From Aphanothece saxicola GSE-SYN-MK-01-06B (lineage in GTDB: Bacteria > Cyanobacteriota > Cyanobacteriia > PCC-6307 > Cyanobiaceae), in the NCBI GenBank assembly GCA_019359745.1, contig JAHHGT010000005.1, positions 62,001 to 126,000 of the forward strand: a DNA stretch of 64,000 bases, given 5' to 3'. Of this stretch, positions 17,245 through 25,851 are shown piece by piece (positions within the stretch are counted from its first letter, which is position 1; each line of letters starts with the position of its first letter). A program made the position numbers and the translations under genes. Below the pieces are notes generated by a model. The model had not been told where the DNA came from. It ran no database searches and was given only the letters and a program-made list of their open reading frames with translations.

Positions 17245-18348
17245 ATGACCACCACCACCGCCCCGCCGCATGACGACCGGCTGGCCGCGCTTCAGCGGGA
17301 GTTCGAGCACGACGCCAGCTTCAACCTGGTGTTCGTGGTGCTCACCGTCGGCGCCTCCCTGCTCGCCACCCTGGGCCTGCTGGCCAACAGCCCCGCCGTG
17401 GTGATCGGCGCCATGGTCGTGGCCCCCTGGATCATGCCGCTGCAGGCGATGGCCTTCGAGATCCTGCGGGGGCGGCTGCCGATGTTCCTGCGGGCCCTGC
17501 GCACCCTGCTGCTGGGGGTGGTGATCTGTGTGCTGCTGGCGATGGCGGTGGGCCATCTGGTGGCGTTCCCCAGCTTCGGCAGCGAGGTGATGAACCGCAC
17601 CAGCCCCAACCTGCTGGATCTGGGGGTGGCCCTGGTGGCCGGGGCGGTGGCGATGTTCGCCAAGTTGAGAAAGGATGCGATCTCGGCCCTGGCCGGCCTG
17701 GCCATCGCCGTGGCCCTGGTGCCGCCGATGTGCGTGGTGGGGATCCTGCTGGCCTCCTCCGACTGGATGCAGGCCTACGGGGCGCTGCTGCTGTTCACAA
17801 CCAACCTGCTGGGGATCATGGTGGGGGCGATGGCGGCCCTGGGGACGCTGGAGAAGGTGTATCGGCGCCGGTTGTTCAACAGCCGGATCGGCCTCACCAG
17901 TGTGGCTCTCACCGCCCTGCTGGTGATTCCCCTGGGCAGCAGCTTCTTCCGCCTTCTCAACCAGAACAGGCGGGAGAACAAGGCCCAGCAGCTGGAGGCG
18001 GCCATCGAGCAGCGGCTGCGCAGCAGCACGATCACCCTCGGCGGCGATCCCGCCATCGACATGGTGGGCCTCACCATCGACTGGCAGCAGAACCCGCCGC
18101 TGATCCGGGCCCGGGTGCGGGTCACGGATCCCTCCCTGCCCACCTCCGCTCAGGTGGCCGCGGTGCAGGCCTTCATCAACAAGAACCAGGCGCCGTTGCG
18201 CTTCCGGCTCGTGATGCAACGCACCGCCGTGGATCTGATCGGCCCGGAAACCGCACCGAATCCCCCAACCGTTGAGGCGCTGCCGGTGCCGCCCCCGCGC
18301 CTGCCGCGGGAAGCGGAAAAGGAGGGAGAAGAACAGGCCGACGAGTAA
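17245..18348 (+). CDS. DUF389 family membrane protein
   Basis: 367 residues. The N-terminal polar helix is followed by about six membrane spans including the family-typical stretches NSPAVVIGAMVVAPWIMPL and LAIAVALVPPMCVVG (DUF389, TIGR00341-like). A basic cytoplasmic turn (YRRRLFNSR) and a C-terminal soluble domain of about 110 residues follow, ending in an acidic Glu-rich tail. Function of the family is unknown. It starts 83 bp from the divergent secreted HEXXH gene. Confidence 0.88.
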   Translation: MTTTTAPPHDDRLAALQREFEHDASFNLVFVVLTVGASLLATLGLLANSPAVVIGAMVVAPWIMPLQAMAFEILRGRLPMFLRALRTLLLGVVICVLLAMAVGHLVAFPSFGSEVMNRTSPNLLDLGVALVAGAVAMFAKLRKDAISALAGLAIAVALVPPMCVVGILLASSDWMQAYGALLLFTTNLLGIMVGAMAALGTLEKVYRRRLFNSRIGLTSVALTALLVIPLGSSFFRLLNQNRRENKAQQLEAAIEQRLRSSTITLGGDPAIDMVGLTIDWQQNPPLIRARVRVTDPSLPTSAQVAAVQAFINKNQAPLRFRLVMQRTAVDLIGPETAPNPPTVEALPVPPPRLPREAEKEGEEQADE

Positions 18349-18501
18349 GGAGACACCAGGGCTGCCCAGCGTCGCCTCGGCTGCCAGGCGGCAAGGGACG
18401 TGAAGGCTCTTCAGCCCCGGCTCCCGTCGGGTCCATAATGTTTTCATAAAGACAATTTTCGGCGCTTCGCCTAGGAGTGGAAGCTGTCAGGAGGTTCTCC
18501 C

Positions 18502-19551
18502 ATGCATCGCCGAATGCTTTCGATCTCCCTGCGCAGCAGGTCTGTTCGCCTTGCCGCACCGGCCTCCATCGCCCTGATTGGCCTGGTGGCCACAGCCTGC
18601 GGTGGTGGTGGCGGTGGCACCAAATCGTTGCCCTCCATCAGTGGCGCGGGCGCCACCTTCCCGGCCGCGGCCTACCAACGCTGGGGCGGCGATTTTGCCT
18701 CGGAAACCGGTAACAAGATGAATTACCAATCGGTGGGTTCTGGCGCCGGTGTGCGCCAGTTCCTGGCCGGATCGGTCGATTTCGGGGCCACTGACGAGCA
18801 GCTTTCCGAGGAGGATTTCAAGAAAGGTGCCGCTGGTCAGCGTGGCGCCGTTCAGATCCCCATGCTCGGCGGCACGGTGACCCCGGCCTACAACAATCCC
18901 GACTGTCCCGATCTGAAGCTCACGCAGGCCCAGCTCGCCGACATCTTCCTCGGCAAGATCACCAACTGGAAGCAGCTCAGCTGTCCTGACAGGCCCATCA
19001 CGGTGGCCCACCGCTCGGACGGATCCGGAACCACCTACGTGTTCACCAACTCCCTGTCCTGTTTTTCCAAGGAGTGGAAAGACAAAGTCGGCAAGGGCAA
19101 GGCCGTGCAGTGGCCCGTTGGCGTGGGCGGCAAGGGCAATGAAGGGGTGGCCGGTGTGATCAGCAACACCCCAGGGTCTCTCGGCTACCTGAACCAGGCC
19201 TACGTGCAAGGCACCATCAAACCCGCAGCGCTCCAGAACAAAGCGGGCAACTTCGTGCTCGCCAATGGTGAGAGCGGTGCTGCCGCCTTGAACGGAATCA
19301 CGCTTGATGCGCGTCTTGGTGGGGAAGAATGCAATCCCGCCGGTGCCGACAGCTTCCCGATCGCTGCCTTCACCTGGATCCTGGCCTACCAGAGCGGACA
19401 GGGGAAAGAGAAGGCGGAGGCCGTGCGCACGTTCCTGACCTGGGCCCTGCAGGAGGGACCCCAATCCACAGCCGCCGAACTGGGCTACGTGCCGATCAAG
19501 GGCAAAGTGCTGGAACGGGCCCTGGCCGAGATCGAAAAGATCAAGGAGTGA
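18502..19551 (+). CDS. pstS: Phosphate ABC transporter substrate-binding lipoprotein PstS
   Basis: 349 residues. Signal peptide with a lipobox ending VATAC (Cys33) and a Gly-rich linker. The mature domain begins SGAGATFPAAAYQRW and carries PstS phosphate-site elements: SGAGVRQFLAGSVDFGATD, AYNNPDCPDLKLT, HRSDGSGTTYVFT and GNEGVAG. It binds inorganic phosphate at the outer face of the inner membrane for the Pst importer. AGGAGG at 18489-18494 is ideally spaced from the ATG. I could not find a clear cyanobacterial Pho box upstream. No pstCAB genes follow; a disrupted second copy lies downstream. Confidence 0.95.
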   Translation: MHRRMLSISLRSRSVRLAAPASIALIGLVATACGGGGGGTKSLPSISGAGATFPAAAYQRWGGDFASETGNKMNYQSVGSGAGVRQFLAGSVDFGATDEQLSEEDFKKGAAGQRGAVQIPMLGGTVTPAYNNPDCPDLKLTQAQLADIFLGKITNWKQLSCPDRPITVAHRSDGSGTTYVFTNSLSCFSKEWKDKVGKGKAVQWPVGVGGKGNEGVAGVISNTPGSLGYLNQAYVQGTIKPAALQNKAGNFVLANGESGAAALNGITLDARLGGEECNPAGADSFPIAAFTWILAYQSGQGKEKAEAVRTFLTWALQEGPQSTAAELGYVPIKGKVLERALAEIEKIKE

Positions 19552-19587
19552 TCCCGATCCGCTTCCAGCAAGTGTGCTGAAGAGTAC

Positions 19588-19613
19588 GAGGGGGGGCTGG
19601 CCCCCCTTTTTTT
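19588..19613 (+). terminator. Rho-independent terminator after pstS
   Basis: A G-run/C-run stem (AGGGGGG...CCCCCCT) with a short CTGG-type loop is followed by seven T residues, about 40 bp after the pstS stop. It should separate pstS from the downstream copy. Confidence 0.85.
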
Positions 19614-19683
19614 GCTCCCAGGCCAGGGGAAGGCCGGGCGTGGCAGGGCGTGGGGCGCCGCCTGATGAAGGCAAGTAGAGGTT

Positions 19684-20730
19684 GTGAATCCCTTGTCCTT
19701 TCCCCCCCCCCAGCTGATCATCAACCATCTCCGTCGAGCGTCCCTGCCGATCGGGCTTGTCGCCTTGCCGCTCACCATCGGTGCCTGCCGCACCGGCGGG
19801 CAGGGGCTGCCCTGACTGAACGGTGCCGGGGCCTCCTTCCCGGCACCGGCCTACCAGCGCTGGGCGGCCGACGACAAGGCCAGCGAAGACCACCTGGTCA
19901 ACGACCAGTCGGTGGGCTCCGGGCAGGGGGTGCGCTCCTTCCTGGCCGGCTCGGTCGATTTCGGTGCCACCGACGAGGCCCTCAGCGAGGAGCACTTCAA
20001 GGCCGGCTCGGCGGGCCAGCGGGGCGCCGTGCAGATCCCCATGCTGGGCGGCACGATCAGCCCGGCCTACAACAATCCCGATTGCCCTGATCTCAAGCTC
20101 ACCCAGGCCCAGCTGGCCGACATCTTCCTCGGCAAGATCACCAACTGGAGCGCCCTGGGCTGTCCCGCCAGGCCCCTGACGGTGGTGCACCGCTCGGATG
20201 GGTCCGGCACCACCTTCAACTTCACCAATTCCCTGGCCTGCTTCTCGGAGGTATGGAAGCAGAAGGTGGGCGTCGGCAAGGCAGTGCAGTGGCCCGTCGG
20301 GCTCGCAGCCCGGGGGAACGAGGGCGTGGCGGGCGTCCTCCAGAACACCGCCGGAACGATCGGCTATGTGAACCAGGCCTTCCTGCGGGGCGTCGTCAAG
20401 CCGGCAGCCCTGCAGAACAAGGCCGGCAAGTTCGTCCTCCCAGATGCCAGCTCCGGAGCGGCGGCCCTGAACAACATCAAGCTCGATGAACGCCTTGCTG
20501 GGGAGGACTGCAACCCCGAGGGGGCCGGCAGCCATCCGATCGTGGCCTTCACCTGGATCCTGGCCTTCGAAAGCGGACAGGGCGAGGCCAAGGCCAAGGC
20601 CGCGCGCACCTTCCTGCTCTGGGCGCTGGAGGAGGAGCGCCAGCAGCAGGCCGCTGAGCTCGGTTTCGTACCCCTCAGCGGCGACGTGCTGAAGCGTGCC
20701 AAGGAGCAGGTGGCCAGGATCAAGGACTGA
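19684..20730 (+). pseudogene. Second pstS copy, disrupted by an in-frame TGA and a C10 tract
   Basis: The mature PstS domain is intact in one frame from about 19816 to the stop at 20730 and is closely similar to the upstream copy (same blocks, including AYNNPDCPDLKLT and ADIFLGKITNW). In the same frame upstream a lipobox-like TIGAC is visible at about 19783, but TGA at 19813-19815 separates it from the mature domain. The apparent 5' end contains ten consecutive C residues (19702-19711); the only ATG nearby (19665) is out of frame by one. A protein could start only at GTG 19912, losing the signal and the first phosphate loop. I read it as a pseudogene. Confidence 0.75.
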
Positions 20731-20778
20731 GCCACCCCGGGCCGACCACCGAGACTGCCAGCGGTTCGCCTGGAGACG

Positions 20779-21573
20779 ATGAACACCCGTCCCATCGATC
20801 AGCTGCGGCGGGTCTGGTTCTTCGGCCGGGTGAGCCTGCTGCTGGTGGGCATCGAAGCCTGCAGGGTTCTGGTGCACCGGCAGCACTGGGAGGTGCTCAC
20901 CCCGAATCCCCTCTTCTCAGCCTTGGTGGCCTCCGAGGTGTTCCTGCTGGGCTTCCTGCTGAATGGGGTTCTGACCGATTACAAGGAAGGGGAGAAGCTG
21001 CCCGGTGAACTGGCCAGCGCCCTCGAGAGCATCGCCCTGGAGGTGCAGGGCCTGCCGATGTTGCAGCCGAGCGCCGAGGTGGCGGGGATCCTGGCGCTGC
21101 TGGCAAGCTTCAGCGAAGCGCTCCTGGCCTGGATGCAGAAGGCCGGGCCCACCCCGCAACTGCTGGAGCAGCTCAACAACCTGCAGCTGGCCATCGAGCA
21201 GCTGGGCTGCTTGTATCCCGCACCCCTGCAGGCGCGCCTGCTGCTGGAGCTGGCCCACATTCGCCGGGGCGTGCAGCGCATCGACGTGATCCGCAGCACC
21301 ACGTTCGTTCCTTCCGTCTATGGCATGGCCTACGTCGGCACGGGGGTTCTCACCGTCGGGCTGGTGCTCTCCCGGATCGAGCCCTTCGCCGAGTCCCTCT
21401 TTTTCATCGGCGTGATCTCCTTCCTGCTGATCAAGCTGCTGCTGCTGATCACCGATCTCGACAACCCGTTCGGGTCCTCCCAGGCGATGTCGGTGGAGAA
21501 CGTCTCCTTGCTGCCCGTCGCCGATGCGGTGCAGCAGCTCCGGCGGGCAGCGGAGCCAGGCCCAACGGTCTAA
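20779..21573 (+). CDS. Bestrophin-like (DUF4239-type) membrane protein
   Basis: 264 residues. Two hydrophobic segments near the N-terminus (about 13-30 and 46-64), a long helical middle region rich in Leu/Glu/Gln, and two more near 180-225. The stretch ITDLDNPFGSS followed by VENVSLLPV resembles the conserved tail of bestrophin-like domains in DUF4239 proteins, which are anion-channel relatives. The call is by pattern only. The stop codon overlaps the left edge of an ArsR-type operator at 21573. Confidence 0.6.
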   Translation: MNTRPIDQLRRVWFFGRVSLLLVGIEACRVLVHRQHWEVLTPNPLFSALVASEVFLLGFLLNGVLTDYKEGEKLPGELASALESIALEVQGLPMLQPSAEVAGILALLASFSEALLAWMQKAGPTPQLLEQLNNLQLAIEQLGCLYPAPLQARLLLELAHIRRGVQRIDVIRSTTFVPSVYGMAYVGTGVLTVGLVLSRIEPFAESLFFIGVISFLLIKLLLLITDLDNPFGSSQAMSVENVSLLPVADAVQQLRRAAEPGPTV

Positions 21574-21588
21574 TCAACTAGCGTTGAT
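21573..21588. promoter_or_regulatory. ArsR/SmtB-type operator palindrome
   Basis: ATCAAC-TAGC-GTTGAT is a perfect inverted repeat ending 3 bp before the ATG of the ACR3 pseudogene. It fits the ATCAA-N6-TTGAT consensus of cyanobacterial ArsR-regulated arsenic operons. No arsR gene is visible in the window. Confidence 0.8.
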
Positions 21589-21591
21589 GCA

Positions 21592-22215
21592 ATGAGCGGG
21601 GCCGATGGCATGGACGAGGACAGCGCCGTGCTGGCCCGGTTGTCGCTGTTCGACCGCTAGCTGCCCCTCTGGATCCTGCTGGCCATCCAGGGCTGGATCG
21701 ATGCCGTGCGCATCGGCAACACCTCGCTGCCGATCGGCCTGGCCCCCTGCATCGCCATGGTGCTGATCTGGATCGATCTGGCCCGGGGCGACCGGGAGGC
21801 GGCCGCCATGCTGTTGGCGATCAATTCGATCATTCAGGTGCTGGCCTATGCCCTGCTGGGTGGCTTCTACCTGTAGATCCTGCCCTGCTGGCTGGGCCTG
21901 GCCACCCAGGACGTGGCCTTCTCGATGGTGGAGATCGCCGCGGCGGTGCTGGTGTTCCTGGGGCTGCCGCTGGCCGCGGGCTACCTCAGCCGCCGCAACG
22001 GGCTCAGCTAGCCGAAAACGGCCACCCTGGCGATCACCGTCGCCGGCAACAACTTCGAGCTGGCCACCGCCGTCAGCATCAGCGTCAGGGGGGTCAGCTC
22101 CCGCCAGGCCCTGGCCGGGGTGATCGGTCCGCTGATCGAGGCGCCGGTGCTGGTGGCGCTGGTCTACGTCTCGCTGTGGTTGCGGCGCCGCTTCCCAGCC
22201 CAGGCGATCGCCTGA
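21592..22215 (+). pseudogene. Decayed ACR3-family arsenite efflux permease
   Basis: In a single frame from ATG 21592 to TGA 22215 the ACR3 family is recognisable: LARLSLFDR near the N-terminus, [53 protein letters not shown] and [17 protein letters not shown]. Three in-frame TAG codons interrupt it at 21658, 21874 and 22009, and at least two blocks of the normal pump (about 345-390 residues) are missing, leaving room for only 207 codons. The pump cannot work. The upstream ArsR-type operator is still intact, so decay may be recent or the site may serve another gene. Confidence 0.85.
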
Positions 22216-22218
22216 ACC

Positions 22219-22959
22219 TCAGGCGCCGGCCGCCAGCAGCTTCCAGGCCGCAATCACCAGCACCACCGCCAACAGACGGCGGATCCACAGCGGCGAGAAG
22301 CGGCGGCTGCCGCCGTAGGCCCCCAACGTGCCGCCGACCAGCACCACCCCCGCCAGCGGCGCCAGGGCCACCGGATCCGGCAGGGCAGCCACGCCCTGGC
22401 GCAGCAGCAGGCCGGCCAGGCCGGCGATCGAGTTCACCAGGATGAAGGCCACCGACACGGCGGCCGCCTGCTTCGGCAGCAGCCAGGAGCGCAGGATCAT
22501 CCAGGGGGTCAGAAAGATGCCGCCGCCGGTGCCGGTGAGCCCGGCCAGCAGGCCCAGGCTGCCGCCGGTGAGAGCCACGACCCGGCGGCGGGGCAGCCGC
22601 ATCGCCCCCGGATCGCTCGGCGTCGCATTGCCGGCCAGCCGCCAGGCGGAGAACAGCAGCACCGCCCCGATCAGCTGGCGCAGCAGAGCCGCCGGCAGGG
22701 TGATGGCACCGCCGATCAGGGCCGCGGGCACCGACGCCAGGGCCAGCGGCACAAAGACATCCCGGCGGAAGTGGCCGGCGGCGATGAACTGCAGCGTGCC
22801 GACACTGGCCACGAGCACGTTGAGCACCAGAGCGATGGCGCGGATCTCGGGCGCCGGCAGCCCCGCCAGGGCCAGCACGGCGATGTAGCCGGAAGCGCCG
22901 GCGTGGCCCACCGAGGCATAGAGAAAGGCCACCGCCGCCAGGGCGATCAGCAGGGGCAT
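22219..22959 (-). CDS. TauE/SafE family sulfite exporter-like permease
   Basis: 246 residues from ATG 22959, with about seven to eight membrane spans. The two family repeats are visible: FLYASVGHAGASGYIAVLAL near the N-terminus and LTGGSLGLLAGLTGTGGG in the middle. TauE/SafE proteins export organosulfur or other anions. The substrate is unknown. The stop lies 3 bp from the end of the ACR3 relic, and the start faces cbpA across 44 bp. Confidence 0.88.
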   Translation of the reverse strand: MPLLIALAAVAFLYASVGHAGASGYIAVLALAGLPAPEIRAIALVLNVLVASVGTLQFIAAGHFRRDVFVPLALASVPAALIGGAITLPAALLRQLIGAVLLFSAWRLAGNATPSDPGAMRLPRRRVVALTGGSLGLLAGLTGTGGGIFLTPWMILRSWLLPKQAAAVSVAFILVNSIAGLAGLLLRQGVAALPDPVALAPLAGVVLVGGTLGAYGGSRRFSPLWIRRLLAVVLVIAAWKLLAAGA

Positions 22960-23003
22960 AGGAGGATGGCCACCGATCCCGGACACCGGGCAGGGACGCT
23001 GCG

Positions 23004-23978
23004 ATGAAGTTCAAGGACTACTACGCCAGCCTGGGGGTGGAGCGCAGCGCCAGCGCCGAGGAGATCAAGAAGTCCTACCGCAAGCTGGCGCGCCAGTACC
23101 ACCCCGATGTGGCCAAGGAGGCGGGCGCTGAGGAGAAGTTCAAGGAGATCAGCGAGGCCTACCAGACCCTCTCGGACCCGGAGAAGCGCCAGGCGTATGA
23201 CGACCTGGGCCGCCACCGCCCCGGCGATGAGTTCCACCCCTCACCGGAGTGGGAAACACGCTTCTCGCGCGGCGGAGGCAGCCAGCAGGAGGTGGACCTG
23301 GCCGACCTGTTCGAGCGGATGGGCTTCGGCGGTGGCGGCTTCAGTGGCGGCGGCTTCGGGGGCGCAAGGGGGCAGGGGGCGGACTTCCCGATCCGCGGCC
23401 AGGACGTGGAGGTGGCCACCGAGCTGAGCCTGGAGCAGGCCGCCCGGGGCACGGAGGTGTCGTTCTCGCTCAACGTTCCGGCCCTGCGGCCCGATGGCCG
23501 GGTGGAGACGCAGACCCGCAGCGGCCGGATCCGCGTGCCCCGCGGCGTGGTGGAGGGGGAGCGGCTACGGGTGCCTGGCAAGGGCGGCGACGGCATCGCC
23601 GGCGGTGCCCCCGGCGATCTCTATCTGGAGGTGCGGCTGTCGCCCCATCCCCGCTTCAAGGCCGTGGGCCACGACCTCTACCTGGAACTGCCGATCGCCC
23701 CGTGGGAGGCGGCCCTGGGGGCTGCGATCACGGTGCCCAGCCTCGATGGCCCTGTGGCGGTGAGCCTGAAACCGGGGATGCGCAGCGGCCAGAAGCTGCG
23801 CCTGGCCGGCAAGGGTCTGCCCCACCGGCGCGAGGGGGCGGGCGATCTCTACGGTGTGATTCAGATCGTGCTGCCCGAAACGATCGGTGAGCGGGAGCAG
23901 GCTCTGTACCGCGAACTCGCCGAAGCTTCCTCCTTCAGCCCCCGCCACCACCTCGAAGGACCCCCCACCGATGGCTGA
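23004..23978 (+). CDS. cbpA: CbpA-like DnaJ co-chaperone
   Basis: 324 residues. The J domain occupies about 4-70 with HPD at 33-35, then a Gly/Phe-rich linker (about 108-130) and two C-terminal substrate-binding domains without the zinc-finger of classical DnaJ. This is the CbpA (type II Hsp40) layout, which recruits client proteins to DnaK and, in E. coli, also binds DNA. The next gene, overlapping by 8 bp, looks like its modulator CbpM, strengthening the call. Confidence 0.92.
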   Translation: MKFKDYYASLGVERSASAEEIKKSYRKLARQYHPDVAKEAGAEEKFKEISEAYQTLSDPEKRQAYDDLGRHRPGDEFHPSPEWETRFSRGGGSQQEVDLADLFERMGFGGGGFSGGGFGGARGQGADFPIRGQDVEVATELSLEQAARGTEVSFSLNVPALRPDGRVETQTRSGRIRVPRGVVEGERLRVPGKGGDGIAGGAPGDLYLEVRLSPHPRFKAVGHDLYLELPIAPWEAALGAAITVPSLDGPVAVSLKPGMRSGQKLRLAGKGLPHRREGAGDLYGVIQIVLPETIGEREQALYRELAEASSFSPRHHLEGPPTDG

Positions 23979-24282
23979 CGACCTGCTGATCCCCGACGAC
24001 GACGAGGCCTGCACCGTGGCCCTCGAGGAGTTGCTGGCCGCTTCGGGCCTGTGCCACGAGGAGGTGAGCGAACTGGTGCAGTTCGGGGTGTTCCGCTGCG
24101 CCCAGCACGCGCCGGTCTGGACCTTCCACGTCCATACGGTGGTGCTGGCCCGCCGCGCCGCCCGCCTTCGCGACGACTTCGGCCTCAACGTCTCCGGGAT
24201 GGCGCTGGCCCTCACCTACCTGGAGCGGATCGAGGCCCTCGAGGGCCGGCTGCGGGAGCTGGAATCGCAGTTGCCGCGGTGA
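23971..24282 (+). CDS. cbpM: CbpM-like modulator of CbpA
   Basis: 103 residues from ATG 23971. A MerR-like helical module with ALEELLAASGLCHEEVSELVQFGVF near the N-terminus, then RAARLRDDFGLNVSGMALALTYLERIEALEGRLRELE split across two helices, as in CbpM. CbpM binds the J domain of CbpA and blocks its stimulation of DnaK. The 8-bp overlap with cbpA supports translational coupling. Confidence 0.85.
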   Translation: MADDLLIPDDDEACTVALEELLAASGLCHEEVSELVQFGVFRCAQHAPVWTFHVHTVVLARRAARLRDDFGLNVSGMALALTYLERIEALEGRLRELESQLPR

Positions 24283-24295
24283 GAGGTGGGCCCAG

Positions 24296-24556
24296 CTACA
24301 ACCCCACCTTGCGACGCCCCCAGGCCATGCCGGCCGCATAGCCGATCGCCGGCAGCAGCAGAGCCGGGTACAGGGGGATCTGCACAAGCAGAACGATCCC
24401 CACCAGCCAGGGCAGCAGCAGCAGGGTCCCGAAAGCCAACTGGCTGAAGCGGGACCGGCGCGCCAGGCGGCCCGAGCCCTGCACCAAGCGGGGAACGCCC
24501 TTCCCCAGGCCGTAGCCCAGCAGCACGGTGACAACGGTGAGCAGGATCGCGCCCAT
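24296..24556 (-). CDS. Small membrane protein
   Basis: 86 residues from ATG 24556 (MGAILLTVV), with three hydrophobic segments (about 2-17, 36-52 and 57-75) separated by basic turns. No family recognised. A longer frame to 24628 adds Cys/Pro-rich residues that would precede the first membrane span and looks less likely. Confidence 0.6.
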   Translation of the reverse strand: MGAILLTVVTVLLGYGLGKGVPRLVQGSGRLARRSRFSQLAFGTLLLLPWLVGIVLLVQIPLYPALLLPAIGYAAGMAWGRRKVGL

Positions 24557-24663
24557 GGTTGGAAAGCAGGCTCCTGGATTCTGGTGCGCCAGCCAGCCGC
24601 TGGGGGCACAGCCGGCCAGGTCTGCCATGCTGGCCGGGAGTCTGACGCGGGGGCGCTCAAAGC

Positions 24664-24894
24664 ATGAAAGTCACCGTTGAGCTTTCAGACAAAGAGATGG
24701 GCGAAATCCTGGCTTTCACGGGTGAGCGCAAGAAAGGTCCTGCCATCCGCCGGCTGATGGAGGAGGCCCTGCAGCAGCGGCGGCGCTCCGACGTGGCCCA
24801 GCGCTTCCTCAACGGCGAATGGGGCGTGGAGCTGGAGAGCTTCGAGTCCGACCAGGAGCGCGATCGCCGACAGGCGCAGACGATCGATCCATGA
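24664..24894 (+). CDS. vapB: VapB-type antitoxin
   Basis: 76 residues. N-terminal ribbon-helix-helix-like segment KVTVELSDKEMGEILAFTG, then a basic central helix and an acidic C-terminal tail that would wrap the toxin. The stop overlaps the downstream PIN toxin start by 4 bp (ATGA). Antitoxin-first order with overlap is standard for VapBC and implies coupled translation and autorepression. Confidence 0.8.
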   Translation: MKVTVELSDKEMGEILAFTGERKKGPAIRRLMEEALQQRRRSDVAQRFLNGEWGVELESFESDQERDRRQAQTIDP

Positions 24895-25310
24895 CGCTGC
24901 TGCTCGACACCAGCCTGTGGATCGACTTCACCCGGTCGCGCAGCCCGAGCCACCTGAAACAGTTCATCGCCCCCTTTGTCCTCGACCCCCAGGCCCATCT
25001 GGCCGAGCCGGTGCGCTTTGAGCTGTTGCGCTCCGCCCAGCCTGAAGAGGCCCGGCTGCTGGAGGCGCAGTTCGCCACCCTGCCCTCACTGCCCACGCCA
25101 GTGGATCTCTGGCAGCAGGCGATCGGCCTGGGCCAGGCCTGCCGCCAGATCGGCCGCACGGTGCTGAGCCTTGATCTGCTCGTGGCCGCCGTGGCGCTGC
25201 ACCATGACGCCGTGCTGGTGAGCTTCGATGCCGATTTCGATGCCATCGCCTCGGTGAGCGAGCTGCGTCTGAACCGCCTGGTACGCCCCTATTCGCAGAC
25301 GGGCACGTAG
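24891..25310 (+). CDS. vapC: VapC-type PIN-domain ribonuclease toxin
   Basis: 139 residues from ATG 24891. PIN acidic residues are visible: Asp6 in LLLDTSLWID, Glu in PVRFELLRSA, Asp in SLDLLVAAVALHH and the closing FDADFDAIA segment. VapC toxins cleave tRNA or rRNA when the antitoxin is degraded. The 3' end overlaps the convergent secreted protein gene by 22 bp. First of three PIN/VapB pairs in 24.6-31.4 kb. Confidence 0.9.
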   Translation: MTLLLDTSLWIDFTRSRSPSHLKQFIAPFVLDPQAHLAEPVRFELLRSAQPEEARLLEAQFATLPSLPTPVDLWQQAIGLGQACRQIGRTVLSLDLLVAAVALHHDAVLVSFDADFDAIASVSELRLNRLVRPYSQTGT

Positions 25311-25840
25311 GGCACCGCGATCGTGGCGATCGCGCTCTGTTCGGCAAACGCACCGAGCACCTGCTTGCCGCCCCGGTTCACCGTGACGAACCGCCCGGCG
25401 AACGTCTCGTCGTAGCGCGAAGTGGCGGAGAGGCCGGCGGCGCGGGCACGCTTGAGCAGGTCGCCCACGGTGCCGCCGGGGAGGGCGACGCCGAACGTCG
25501 TCCGCACACCGGCCGAGAACGCGAAGACCCGCAACGTGCCCCGGTCGAATTCGACCGTGCCGACGATGCCGGCCGGCGCCTTGGGCCCTTTGAGCTTGTA
25601 GACGACAGGCAGCGGCGGCCCGCCGAGCTCACAACCGGGGCCCGGATCGGAAAGCCAGCCGGTCGCGACGGCTTCGGCTCGGCCCATGCCGAGACGCAAC
25701 GGGCCGATGCCGTCGAGGCGGAGCACCGGGCTGGATGCGCGACCATCTGCCCATGCCGTTGTGGCCGCCAGCAGCAGGATGGCCCCCATGGCCCCAAGCC
25801 GTGCAGCGCGACGCAGCGAAGGGCCGATCCGGCGTGTCAT
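25289..25840 (-). CDS. Secreted hypothetical protein
   Basis: 183 residues with a signal peptide (AMGAILLLAATTAWAD, about 17-32). The mature region starts with the repeat-like phrase LRLDGIGPLRLGMGRAEA, a pattern found in secreted proteins of actinobacteria and other soil bacteria, suggesting possible transfer. It has two Cys and is beta-rich. No enzyme motif. It starts 11 bp from the divergent hydrolase gene. Confidence 0.7.
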   Translation of the reverse strand: MTRRIGPSLRRAARLGAMGAILLLAATTAWADGRASSPVLRLDGIGPLRLGMGRAEAVATGWLSDPGPGCELGGPPLPVVYKLKGPKAPAGIVGTVEFDRGTLRVFAFSAGVRTTFGVALPGGTVGDLLKRARAAGLSATSRYDETFAGRFVTVNRGGKQVLGAFAEQSAIATIAVPYVPVCE

Positions 25841-25851
25841 GGTCTGACTGT

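Noticed and set aside
18349..18501. Pho box upstream of pstS
   Set aside because: I looked for spaced CTTAACCT-like direct repeats and found none; only a good ribosome-binding site is visible.
18487..20886. 799-codon open frame antisense to both pstS copies
   Set aside because: It is the mirror of two real coding genes; Gly/Gln/His-rich with no start signal. High-GC codon bias creates such shadows.
21592..22215. Amber (TAG) recoding, for example suppressor tRNA, in the ACR3 gene
   Set aside because: All stops are TAG, but two internal blocks of the pump are deleted and neighbouring genes show no sign of in-frame TAG. Ordinary pseudogenisation explains it.
23320..23380. Gly-rich repeat in cbpA as a mobile or regulatory repeat
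   Set aside because: It is the normal Gly/Phe linker of a type II Hsp40.
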